Below are positions 1 through 11,100 of a stretch of DNA of 64,000 nucleotides, in pieces (position 1 is the first letter of the stretch; each line of letters opens with the position of its first letter). The translations under genes and the position numbers were made by a program. The notes under the pieces are model-generated. The model did no database searches. It was not told where the DNA came from and saw nothing but the letters and a program-made list of their open reading frames with translations. Source of the stretch: Liolophura sinensis (lineage: Eukaryota > Mollusca > Polyplacophora > Chitonida > Chitonidae); the NCBI RefSeq assembly GCF_032854445.1, contig NC_088301.1:37187187-37251186 (forward strand). The letters run 5' to 3'.

Positions 1-218
1 ACACATTTTAGTGGTTAGCAACCAAGAACCTCATAATCTAGCATATCCATAAGCTCACCACGATGAAGTATGGTATTATGATGATGCAGGAAAGTTTCAG
101 TGTTCTTTTGGCATCAGTTATACCGTGGCTTGTGGTGTGCAGAATGTACATATGTGTACGGTTCCATTTATGGCAGTTCGAGGTTAGGCTATATCTTTTT
201 GAGGCCTGGCCTTATTAC

Positions 219-434
219 ACTTTTTTGTTCACGCCTGCTTGTAAATTGGTTGCATGGCTATACGTCTTTGCTTACACCTGCATATAAACTGGTTGCATGC
301 TTACACTTTTTTGCTCACGCCTGCATGTAAATTAGTTGCGCGATTACACTTTTTGCTCACGTTTGCTTGTAAATTGGTTGCATGGTTATACTTTTTTGAT
401 TACACCGGCATGTAAAGTGGTTGCTTGGTTATAC
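219..434. repeat. tandem repeat, 42-43-bp unit, about 5 copies
   Basis: About five diverged consecutive units share the core TGTAAATTGGTTGCATGG followed by TTACAC/TTATAC and a T-run. Each starts near a TTTTTG(C/T)TCACxCCTGC block. The short + strand open frames over this interval follow the repeat period and are not treated as genes. Confidence 0.8.
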
Positions 435-580
435 ATTTTGTTAATCTTTCTCTGTGTGTATACAGTGTAAAGTACATGTATGTATGTTGGTGCCTGTGGA
501 TACATATATGTATGTTCAGGGTGTAAGAGCTGGGTTATGCTGTTTTGTTCACCAACCTAGCCTTATCTACACCATAACGT

Positions 581-752
581 TCATTTATTTATTTGATTGG
601 TGTTTTACACCGTATTCAAGAATATTTCACTCATACGACGGCGGCCATCATTATGGCGAGAGGAAATCGTGCACAGCCAGAGGGAAACCCACGCGCATCC
701 TCAGTTGCTGCCAGACATTTCCACATACGGCCGGTGAGGAAGCCAGCATTTA
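581..752 (-). repeat. mollusc-type tRNA-derived SINE (antisense copy)
   Basis: The + strand reads TTTATTTGATTGGTGTTTTAC, then CAAGAATATTTCAC, CGACGGCGGCC and GAGGAAGCCAGCA. This is the complement of the 3' two-thirds of the SINE seen complete at 34645-34865. The tRNA-like head is missing or too diverged to see. Confidence 0.75.
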
Positions 753-1059
753 ACGTTCATTTGAGAGCTAGGGCTAAAACAATTGGTATCAAACTATGCG
801 TCGACACAGACATTCGTGTACCTGCCGTCAACCAAAATCGACGTTCGGGGTAAATAATCGAAATTCCCAAAACCACGTTTATCACAAACCACCAAAGAAT
901 TAATAATGTATATAAAGTAAGAAATCGTAAAGAAATCATGTTAAGACATAAGAAATGTTCTGTTGAACACCTAAACAATTAGCGATCGAATTCTTTGTGA
1001 CGAATAGCATAGTACAGAGGATGGAGAAATGTCCTATGACGGTGCGTGTATTTGAGCGT

Positions 1060-1392
1060 CTAGTAATTTAGTGACACAGTCAGAGTTTTTAAGAGATTAC
1101 ACATAGCTGACACCTGATTTTTTTTTGCAACTGCACGATAATACTTACTCCAAAATGACTGTATACCTACTTGTGAGAGACTAGATTCAAGTTTGGTGGT
1201 ACAGCTTCTTAACTCCACATTAAAGGGAGCTTTACAAGTTAGGCAAATGTTGTGGTAAATCCGTGTGACGGGAAGGTATGGATAAACTTCTCTGTTTAAG
1301 AAATAACCGATGCTTCTTAAATTAAATAGTTCCTCCAGAGTGTAGGTACGTACGTTATATATGCACTGTGGTGTTATTACAGCTGAAGTCAT
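1060..1392 (-). CDS. unrecognised - strand reading frame, possible terminal exon
   Basis: A 110-codon frame opens at an ATG and ends in TAA. I do not recognise the product. Its middle and C-terminal half carry spaced cysteines (CLTC, then single C residues) and mixed polar/hydrophobic residues that look less like random AT-rich translation than neighbouring frames. A possible acceptor (CCACAG|TGC) lies inside the 5' end and is phase 0, compatible with a candidate exon at 3036-3131 upstream on the same strand. It could equally be a chance frame or an old mobile-element remnant. Confidence 0.2.
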   Translation of the reverse strand: MTSAVITPQCIYNVRTYTLEELFNLRSIGYFLNREVYPYLPVTRIYHNICLTCKAPFNVELRSCTTKLESSLSQVGIQSFWSKYYRAVAKKNQVSAMCNLLKTLTVSLNY

Positions 1393-1439
1393 TATTATCT
1401 AATTCATTATTGATCTTTTACCTGTCTGAGTCGCTGTTA

Positions 1440-2200
1440 CCCACTGATGGGATGACATCTATATGAACAATCATGTCACGTGAAAGACGTCGTCATCGCA
1501 ACAACACATATGACGCCGAAAGATTTTCGGCCGTTTCCGACATTCCTGTAAACAAGCTCGGGTTTTTCCGTGGCGTCAGGCTCCCAGCTCTTTAATAAAT
1601 ATTCAATAACCCTCGACCATTTTCGTATTACCTATAAAGAAGACGATCAAAGAATATAATATCATGTTTTACTCCCTCTCATGTTTTACTGGCGCGCGTG
1701 CGAAACACTCGTCCGATGATGTAAATAGAACGGACGAGTATTTTGAAATGGGATGTTGTTTTCGCTAACAAAAATGAATGGATACCATCAGACGCCAGGT
1801 CTTACCAGAGCAACGTCTCGCAACATTGTTAATTTCATTCCATCCCATCTGGACGAAAGTAAGGTGACATGTCCAACGCCCGGGAGCAGGATCATGACGT
1901 CATTTTATTGACGTCAAATGTTCCTTACCCAGCTCATCATGTTGACGTCACACTACATGTTACATGTTGACGTAGCGGTGTGAGGCAGCGAGGTAGCGAG
2001 TTTATGTTGGCAGCGAGGTAGCGATGCAAGGCCTCGCTACCTCGCTGCTCTCATCGCTACCTCGCCACCTCGTTACTTCGCTACCTCGTTACCTTTTTCC
2101 AGTATTAGAAGGGTCGAGGTAGATAGGTAGCGAGATATCCTCTATATCGGCTTAAGACAATTACGTCACAGAAAGACACTTGGCAGCAGTGTTCATTTCA
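1440..2200. promoter_or_regulatory. GC-richer stretch with CRE/ATF-type sites
   Basis: This block has visibly more CG dinucleotides than its surroundings. It contains a CACGTG E-box near 1478 and three perfect TGACGTCA palindromes (1895-1902, 1909-1916, 1943-1950), plus a half-matching TGACGTAG (1968-1975). TGACGTCA is the consensus for CREB/ATF bZIP factors. A promoter role is inferred; I found no confident gene start beside it. Confidence 0.35.
1983..2140. repeat. palindromic GAGGTAGCGA array
   Basis: The motif GGTAGCGA recurs in direct orientation (about 1991-2025 and again near 2115-2135) and in inverted orientation (about 2033-2095). A perfect 14-bp inverted pair, 2010-2023 and 2035-2048, flanks an 11-base loop and could form a hairpin or cruciform. 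Confidence 0.75.
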
Positions 2201-2439
2201 CGGCAAAGAATGTGTCATTATCGAAGATTACAAGCAGGCGGGTATCAACGAATGCTTCACAGTTCAAAACACTTCACAGAATTTCAGTAGGCGCATTTGG
2301 TGTCTGGTACCCCTTTTTATTAACTTTAGAAAGAATGCTTTTGTCTGGTGTGTATAGTGGTGTTTCCTGCGCCAAAGTATTATGGTTATGTAGTTCAGGT
2401 TACATCATGTCAGTGTGTGTGTGCACCCTGCCTTCAAGG

Positions 2440-2453
2440 GGGGGGGGGGGGGG
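2440..2453. repeat. poly-G run
   Basis: An uninterrupted run of about 14 G residues on the + strand, an outlier in this AT-rich window. Confidence 0.8.
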
Positions 2454-2617
2454 TCGCCCTGGTCCGTTTTCGCTCTCTTCCTGTTCCTGTTCTGTTGTTG
2501 GACTGCGTTTGGTATTGTGCATTGTGAACGAAAATACAGCTCTACCTTACTGATACATGGTCATCGCGCTTGTGGTTTTATCGCTGTAACATCGGGACTC
2601 CTCCTACCTCAACTGGC

Positions 2618-2762
2618 GCTGCTATGGGTGTATAGCGGCAGTTTTATAGTGAATAAGGTGGACGAGATTTTAAAAAATTTAGGTCTCGGTCTACGCCTTC
2701 GACCTAAAATAACGTCATCCACCTTAGTGACTATAACACTGCCGCTAGACATCCATCGCAGG
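2618..2762. repeat. imperfect inverted repeat (hairpin), MITE-like
   Basis: The left arm (about 2618-2664) and right arm (about 2713-2762) are inverted copies with scattered mismatches. Both contain GCGGCAGT, TTATAGT and AAGGTGGA in matching order. A smaller inner inverted pair (TTAGGTC/GACCTAA) sits in the loop. No target duplication was recognised. It could be a foldback transposon or a structured transcript. Confidence 0.6.
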
Positions 2763-2787
2763 AACATTATTTCTTAAATAACCAGTC

Positions 2788-2789
<2 letters not shown>

Positions 2790-2818
<29 letters not shown>
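2790..2818. repeat. (AAAT)n microsatellite
   Basis: A run of AAATAAATAAAT units, similar to the 3' tail of the SINE family in this window. Confidence 0.8.
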
Positions 2819-3035
2819 ACGTTACATTAAGGACAGACCGACGTTACAGTAGCAACTGGTATACTGTAATAATGTACACCTTACGCTACAAGATTGGAAA
2901 GATATGCCGCTTCCCATTATTGTTATTATTAAATGTGGCGTTAAATATGTTTGTCGAGGACTATCTGCATCTGACTGACATGTTTTAGTACACAGTGTAA
3001 GATGTGCATGTATTAATTATTCTGAAAAAACTTAC

Positions 3036-3131
3036 GATATCCGCCAAGGGGATTCCATCCTTGTTCGGGTCATACGTTTCTGCATCCCGCATATATTCGC
3101 CAGCCAAGTGATGTATAGATCCGATGCTCTT
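3036..3131 (-). CDS. candidate internal exon of an unrecognised gene
   Basis: On the - strand an open frame ends in ...DPNKDGIPLADI immediately before a consensus donor (ATC|GTAAG, complement of 3031-3036). A possible acceptor (TTAAG|A) lies at 3132-3133 but lacks a clear pyrimidine tract, so the upstream boundary is weak. The product is not recognised. No confident partner exon was found; the frame at 1060-1392 is phase-compatible only in principle. Confidence 0.25.
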
Positions 3132-3181
3132 CTTAAGTATATACATATACCTTTGGCTCGGGGAAAAATGAATCCCCAAAT

Positions 3182-4011
3182 TACTTTTACGCCTAATGCG
3201 TTAGTACTCTTTTATAATCGTAAATTAGATACATGTGCTAAGTTGGAGTAGAATACACCTATAATCTACCAAAACCTCACAAAACTGAGAATAAATAACC
3301 ATTTACTAGAAACTGAAAGCGGTCGGTATATTAGACATGCTATACCGAGAGAGCCCCGCCTTTGTCTTCGCCTTAATATCTCAAAATAATATCTGTGATA
3401 ACTCTACATTACTTTGTGATGGACAATGTCCATGTAATACATATACAAGGAAGAATTTATAAATAGGTAGCCGTCCCTGTAACTTTCGCTCTGTGCTTGC
3501 AAGTCTTGTGAGGTGTAGGCCTAATACACCAGAGTACTTGCTAAATTTGTGAATTCGAGTTTTCTGGAACGAACATCCACTTCAAACTAACTAGACTGTT
3601 ACCATTAATTTTCTACATTTTCTTCATATAATGTTTATTTGTGTATATATTTTTTTTCTTGAATCTTAAACTTGGTCAGGACCAACTTGTATTGTGCCAT
3701 ATTTCACTATCTATACAAGGAAACTTCATTCATCGCGATATGGTCGAAATAATGATAAAACGATCTTAACTCCAAAACCCAAACTAACAAATAAGTAATC
3801 TAGAACTGTATACATTTATACCTGTGCTGGTTTATGTTGTGTCTTTGTACTGATTTAACTATTAAAGACATTTCAATGAAGACAGAACACTGTTGTGTAA
3901 CTGCACACTCCCACGGTCTATTCCTTACCATAATACTCACTCGCTCGGTGATACAAAAACCTAACTTGTGCAAGTGCGGAACACTACAGTTTATTTAAAT
4001 AAAACATGCTT
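3182..4011. other. no gene seen
   Basis: AT-rich sequence with no convincing exon, RNA gene or recognised repeat. A 118-codon - strand frame from ATG at 4012-4368 lies just beyond it and is unrecognised; I do not call it. Confidence 0.5.
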
Positions 4012-4771
4012 TCAATTATCCAGCTGAACCAATTGTGACAAGTAAGAACAATTAACGATATAATTCGTCCGCTGCTTTTGTTCCAATTTTCTTCGATATG
4101 ATTGTAATATCGCCAAAATGTGGTGTTTGATAGTGAAAATCGAATAGACAATGCCATTATGGGTGCCAGTGTCCGCCATTATGTGAGCCTGATGTATTAT
4201 GGACTGTTGAAAGGTTATAGCTTTATTCCGTGAAATGTAGAACTGTAGCTGTTTTCGAGGACTACCTATTTCCGTAGTGTATAGAACTGTTATAGCGGTT
4301 TCAGTGCATGCCGCCAAAAGCGTAACACCGTTCTCCCCGGGCAGCGTTGAATCCGAGTCATTCATCATACTGATGAATCATAATGTTTCCTGGTTCTATT
4401 ACTTTGTAGACAAGATATGGCCATAAACTTAGCGTGGATACGGTATAAAGCTATTCTCCCTGGACACTTCACGAGCTATCTTCTCAAGAACTATAACCAA
4501 CTGATAAAGGTTTCAGTCAATACAAAGTGTAACGCTAGGCTATTTGTGTAAAATAAAGCAGCACTGAATAAAAGCATCGTGAATGACATACATTCCTAAT
4601 CTTTGTGTAGCAGTCTAACTCGTCTACGCTTGAGAAAATTAGAACGCATATGTACATATAACTGCACAACTTTTGAGGCTCTGCTCGTGCAAACTCCGCA
4701 TCAAGCTGAAGGAGAGAAAACGGGCCTGTCCGCCATGTTGGCTTCGAATCACTAATATTACCAAGACAAAA

Positions 4772-4877
4772 ATGGCTTGCACCGTACTAGAAAACTTAGG
4801 ATCAAGGAAGCTGTATGCTTTGGCGGCCGGCTTAACTTTGTTACTGGGAGTATTCGTCTTAGTTGGAGCTGTCCTTG
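4772..4877 (+). CDS. wls: wntless copy A exon 1 (outer first exon)
   Basis: Residues 1-35 plus one base. Begins [14 protein letters not shown] and continues into a hydrophobic segment, matching the cytosolic N-terminus and first membrane span of Wntless. Donor G|GTAAGT. Phase 1 matches exon 2 (G+CA gives the Ala before PSPSN). It lies outside the duplicated block and is diverged from the first exons at 6434 and 43427. Confidence 0.85.
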
Positions 4878-7800
4878 GTAAGTACAAGCTATACTTGGGT
4901 ATGCTAAGAGCAAATATAATAGTTAATTATGTCTGCTGGACTATATGTTCATCAGACACTGCAGTGTAGAAAACAGACCTACATAACTTACAGTGTTACT
5001 TTTTTAAGTTTGACACAAAGTATTCTGTGGGTCACACAAGTAAGCTGAGTTGAAGTAAAAATGGTTTTCTTTGACTTGTGTTTTGTGACTCCGTACATAC
5101 ACAAAGTATTTTCACGTATGGCGTTAAGCAACTGATAAAATATACATGAACGAATGTGTATATTGTACATTAACTGTCGACACGCGAATGTCTATACAGG
5201 AGAGGTTTTGTGTGAGTTACATAATACAGTTTTTTAAGATGGTACACTTATACGGCCCAAATCCATACAAAGTTGTGTTATCACATCAAGGTTAGAGGTA
5301 CGAATACTTATTTTGGGGGCTATTTTGGCCTGGTTTTTTATTTATTTATTTATTTTTATTTGTATTTTTTTTGGTCTGTCTTCCTTTTGGTATTGGTATC
5401 ATTTTGTATGACACACTAGCACTTTTTTACCTTTGGTATGGGCTTTAGGGCTTTTATGATACAAGAGGATGAACTTGAAACTCCCTTATTCTTGAGTACA
5501 GCAATTAACAACAATCACTGAAATCAATAAATAAACTGGGATGCCCTGGAAAGTATTATATGTAAATCTTGCATGGTTTTGTGACGGAAAGTGATTTGTT
5601 TTCAAGTTGCAGATGCTTGTAGGGGAGTGTATTGCAATTTTAAGTTCGATTGATGTGTAGATAATATATTTAGTTTAACTGATTGTCTGTAAATGTGTTA
5701 CTACTTAAACAAGTTTCTGGATCTTGTGTTCACACGAACAACTTAATTCATTCAGATTTAATATGGGGCCATTCTTCCCATGAGTACACTTTAGACACAG
5801 TATTTATTTTTTTTAAAAAGTACAATTACTTGCGGTCTGAGAATGATGATATGAACACACCTCACCTAAGGTTTTCACGCCTACCAGCACAACGTTTTGT
5901 TAGAAATACAATTTTGACTAATATGTGTTCAAAAGTGTATCACTTCCTCCCCTGTGTATCAGATGGTTATCTGAATTAAACTTGCAATTTTAACCTCATA
6001 CTTTTACAAATGCCCGTCGTCTGCTACAATCTATAAAGGTTAAAGTGCTATCATACAACAGGGGTGACGTCATTAACATTACTGTCAACATCAAAATGAA
6101 AATATAACTTCTAAACTCTTGAGGCAGTGTAGCCAATATATTACCAAATTTTTTGTAATTTGGAGACAAAGATGGTTCATTATATTTCAAACTTGGTATA
6201 ATTTAAAGAAATTTGTGAGAAAATCCCCACCCCCATCCCTCTCTATAAGGAGAGTGTTTTGTTAAAATGTCTGAGGTGGAGCTATTATACAAACTCGTAC
6301 CTTGGCCATGCTGTAAGATATCACTCACTGAGAGGTACGTGTGTATTAGAAGACGATTCAGGATAACTTGAGGCGGAATATTGTCTTAATTGTCTCAGCT
6401 TCTTCAACATATTGTAGCTTATCAACGTTAAAAATTGCAGGGGTCGTGCTAGAAAATTTAAGTTCAAGGAAACTGTATGCCTTGGCAGCCGGTCTGTTTT
6501 TGTTGCTTGCTGCATTCTTTTTCGTGGGAGCTATCATTGGTAAGTTACTTTTCGTGGCCTTATGTGTACCACCACGGTATTTGTAATGCACAAAAATCAG
6601 TCAATCAGTTAACCTCTGCAGTTATGTCGTCATTGATTGTGTTGTCCGTGATGAATTTATAGGTGTTTCAAGTCTGACATTACATTCAGAGGTCAGTCTC
6701 AACAGGTCTTCTCATACTGGACTTTTTTTATTCTTTTTTTAATTTCTTTTTTATACTATTATTATTATTTTGTGAGAGGAAAACCATCACGTGAAGAAGA
6801 AGAGTCATTCTACAGTAACTGCAATATTTATGTCACAGGACATTTGGAGTGATTTGTGTTGGGATTTGAACGCCTTTCTCGACAGCATATCTACGATCTG
6901 CATGTGTCACATACTGTTCACTTGTAAATGCATGAAGATTTAAAATTAATTACATTGTACTGAACATAAACGGCCTCAATATCGGCTCAATTGCTATGTC
7001 ACCAGTCCGATTGTATATTTTCCGCCTTCAATTTAAAGTGCTAATTATGAATAAATGCTGTTGATTTTGTCCTGGTCTATTACTACTACTCTTACAGCCT
7101 AAGTATATAAAAACACGCAAAACTATCATAACGACCAGTAAATTATGATTTGAATTCATGTCACTAGTTTTTATGTCAGTGGTGTTACCCAGACTGGCAT
7201 GAGCACCAAAACAAAGAGTACTCCCTCTTGTTGCAAATCTCTGCCACTAGAGGGCGCAGTGAGTATTGGCGCGGTTTTTGGTAAGAAGCGTGGCGGACCT
7301 GTTGTCGGCGAAGTGTGAACAAATGCGGAAAACTCAGGGCAAGGCAAGTGCGAGTTTTTTTTATAGGTCATTGGTGTTACCACCATTCAACAGGTCTAAT
7401 TTAATAACAATATAAACTATTTAATCTAGGGCATTGGCCGGTTCGTCTTCTCACTAGATTGCCATTCATGTCCAGGCCTCCATCTTATGCAAGGGAGTAA
7501 TCATTATTTTTGTTCGAAATGTCTGGTGTTACCAGTCAGTGGTGTTACTAGGTTATGTGTAACACCACTGACATCAAAGTCACACCACTGACTTTAAGAC
7601 CAAATGCGCTAATCTTTCATGCCATGGCTACTTGCAGATTACATTATGGGGCGCATAAGCAACGCCGAGAAGCAAACACTGTATAGACAGAGGCATGATT
7701 CGGATCCTGAGCGGCGAGCTGAGTATTTATTGAAGAAAAAGCAGAAGTATGAAGCGGATAAAACATCAGGAAAGCGCCAAGGCATAAATAACAAGACTCC

Positions 7801-8084
7801 GAGGGGAAAACGTCTCCAGAGGCGGATATGGGCACAACAACAGCGAAACAGCCGCAATAAGAAAAGGTTGCTGGAATTAACACCGCCCCCAACACCACAA
7901 GTTGATATGGACATACCAAGGTAAATGTTATCTTTGTGACATAACACTGTAAAACGTGTCAGAAAATGGTTGAAGAAGCTTTTATTTCACCTTTTCATTT
8001 AGCTCGATGTACATTTGTCCATACCACATATACACACATACATGAAAAACACATATATGGAAAAAAACGCAACATTAGGCATAT

Positions 8085-8142
<58 letters not shown>

Positions 8143-11100
8143 ACATATTATATAAGCAAAAATAGGCTACATAAAATTAGATAAAAAAGCATCTGTATAC
8201 TCACAATTTTACAATAAACGACAATATAACTAAAACGTTTAATATTGCAAAATCCCGTGTATATACAGTTTTAAGATAAGGTTAATAAATGGTAAAGTAA
8301 ATCCATTTTTTTTCTCCAGGCAGAGAGTTCAGGGGGAAGAAGATTAGTGGCAAAAAGCATATCAAAAATGTACCGAGACAATCTGAAGTTAAGAGAAACA
8401 GTGCAGAGGCAACTGAGGGAAATCAACAGGTACAAAAAGCGAATCAGTAGACTCTCGAACCCACCAAATCAGGATAGCCCAAGGTCAAAAACCAGAAAAC
8501 TACTCCGAAACATATACCGCTCACCACAGAAAGTACGAAAGACTGACATTTCATCACGCAATGATCCAAGGTCTTCAGCACTGCTACAAGGCTTCCAAAA
8601 CTCAGCGAGATAAGCCACAGATTGCCCGACTTTTCACAGGACGAATCTTGCGAAAGTACAAACTTCTATCAATGGCTGCAAACACAATTGGGTTTTCAAG
8701 CAACCAACAACGAGGGACCATCAGGGCTAGTCGAGCTGCAACTGGCCTACGTAAACAACTTCATGATAACTTTATGCGAGATGATGTGAGCCGCGTAGCT
8801 GCGGGTAAGAAAAATACCATCACATTGAAGAAGGAAAAAAAGCAGCGACGCTTGGTTACAGATAGCTTGGAAAATCTTCATCTGAAATTTTTGACAGAAA
8901 ATACCTTCACTGTGTCTTACTCATTCTTTTGCCGCATGAGGCCATTCTGGGTTGTGCCCCCGACAGAAAGGGACAGGGAGACGTGCTTATGTATGACACA
9001 CGAAAACATGCAGTTTATGGCTGACAAACTTTACAATTTAAACATCATCGATACAAGGAATCTAAGCAGCATTGTTACAGCAGTTGTATGCGACACCAAA
9101 TCAAAAGACTGTGCGTATGGTACCTGCAGTGAGTGTAAACTAACGGCCTACCCAGTAAATAAACCTCCTAGTCAAGACCTCGTGTCCGTAACTCAGTGGC
9201 AGAGACAAAGAAGACAACGCAAGCAGAAAAACTCAGAAGAATTGGTAGATTCTGTCGTAACAGTGAAAGGTGCTGTGGATATCCAAGAGGACCAACTGGT
9301 TCAGAGGTTTCAGTCTTATCTTGATCGCTAGAAAAAGCACATCTACAACATCCGGAGGCAGTTCCATATATATCAAACCCTACGACAAAGTCTACAACCC
9401 AATGAGTGTCTGATCCACACTGACTTCAGTGAGGATTACCAATGCCGTTATTCGACCGAAATCCAGTCTGTGCATTTTGGGGGCTCACACCAACATGCTT
9501 GCATACACACAGGGGTTTTGTACGTCTCTTCGTCACAAGATGCAATACCATTCAGCACCATATCAAATTCAACGCGACATGACCCAGCTGCCATCTGGGC
9601 TCACCTGGATCCAGTTCTGTCATGGATTCATCAGAAACATCCATTGATAAACACCTTGCACTTTTTCAGCGACAGCCCTTCAACGCAGTATCGGCAAAAA
9701 GCCAACTTCTTCCTTCTTTCTACAGAGCCATTCAATCACGGATTCTGTAAAATTTCATGGAATTTTTTTGAGGCAAGTCACGGAAAAGGCGCTCCAGATG
9801 GTGTGGGCGGCGCTGTTAAAAGAACTGCAGACCGATTAACACGCGAAGGAGTTGACATTGATAACGCCTTTACCCTGTTCCGTCACCTGAAAACCGCAAA
9901 CACCAACGTTCACCTATTTTTTGTAAACAGCGATGCAGTGGGTCTTAAAACTGAAGAACTTGTCAAGGCCCGTACGCTTACTGCTGTTAAGGGCACTATG
10001 CAAATACACCAAGTTCTAAGCCTAGCTCCTAATACTCTGAAAGTTAGATCTGTAAGTTGTTTGTGTGGCAAGGAGCAAGGCGTTCTTGACTGTCTGTGCT
10101 TTAACCTAAGAGATACAAGCGTCTTTAAGCAACCTGCAGATGGCAGAGGCTCAGATGGAACTCCTCGCTTAATCCCACGCGATGTACCAGCCGAGGTGCC
10201 AGTTGACTCAACAGTCGGGGTGCCTGTTGATTCAACCGCCGACGAGCCAGTTGATACAACTGCCGACGAGCCAGTTCATGTAACAGCTGATGCGCCAGTT
10301 CTTGTAACAGCCGCTGTTAGACCAGAAAATACCACAGAGCCGTCACAAGCATCACCCCATACATTATCTGGCATAAATTGTCCAGAGTTCATCTGTTTGG
10401 ATAAAGTTGGAGAGTGGTGTATCATTGAATACGACGGCGAAAGATATCCTGGTCGAGTCTTAGCTGTAGAGAACGATGATATCCAAGTGCAATGTATGCA
10501 AAAAGTTAGCATGAATCGCTTCTTCTGGCCCCTACACCCAGACGTTAATTGGTACACAGACGAGCAAATCCTTTGCTTTATTCCCGAACCAGTGTACGCC
10601 AATAGACGCCATGTCATGGTTGAGAAATTAATTTGGGAGCAAATCGAAGCCACATTTCCACGTGATTAACCTTACTTTTTTCAGAAACTGTTATTTGTTG
10701 GATTTTTGAAAATTTGTCCTACTGCGCAAAAGCCTTATATTAATGTTGACCACATTCGGTTTTAACATTGGCAGTATCCTGTCAAGCAGACATTTTAAGT
10801 TTCTTCAGTGCTATAAACTACACACATGTCATTATCATTCAACATATTTGTGCCCAAATGGCAATGTCAAAGAGCGTTATAATTGACATTGGCCATTGTG
10901 TATAAAAATTGTCAAGCCCCAAACACCACAATTTCTACTTTTTCGTCCGTGTCAGAATTACATCTATGATAGTCAAATTGACAAAAGTCTGTTCCCATTA
11001 ATAGCCGTTTTTGCTTTACCTGAAGTGAGACAGAATGTTAAACTTAAATTCAACACAGTTTGTTTCACATACATTTGGTAAAATATATTTGTATGCTGTG

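Larger units (their letters stand above)
7619..10669 (+). pseudogene. Sola-like DDE transposase, decayed
   Basis: The first exon (7619-7920) opens at ATG and encodes a very basic, Arg/Lys/Gln-rich region of about 100 residues, ending at a GT donor. The intron contains a TA microsatellite. Coding resumes near 8328 with a helical basic region; its acceptor is not clear. A single-base frameshift near 8540 moves the frame to one that runs to 10669, broken only by TAG at 9329-9331. Core motifs after the stop: [10 protein letters not shown] (near 9418), [18 protein letters not shown] (near 9660) and [18 protein letters not shown] (near 9760), supplying plausible D, D and E catalytic residues. Then comes a Pro-Val-Asp/Thr repeat linker and a C-terminal [18 protein letters not shown] module. 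The frameshift and stop make this copy non-autonomous. Confidence 0.75.

Noticed and set aside
2212-2777. Overlapping + strand frames of 113 and 120 codons
   Set aside because: They read through a poly-G run and the inverted repeat at 2618-2762, and show no domain.
4012-4368. 118-codon - strand frame from ATG
   Set aside because: No recognised motif, no paralogue and no splice support; could be an exon but I cannot support it.
6321-6591. - strand open frames over the inner wntless first exon (and at 43314-43563)
   Set aside because: They are antisense shadows of the first exon; their similarity to each other only reflects the duplication.
7639-7947. - strand frames opposite the transposase first exon
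   Set aside because: Cys/Leu/Phe-rich complements of an Arg/Lys-rich coding exon, with no motif of their own.
10276-10653. - strand 125-codon frame
   Set aside because: Antisense to the transposase C-terminal module, which has clear coding signal on the + strand.
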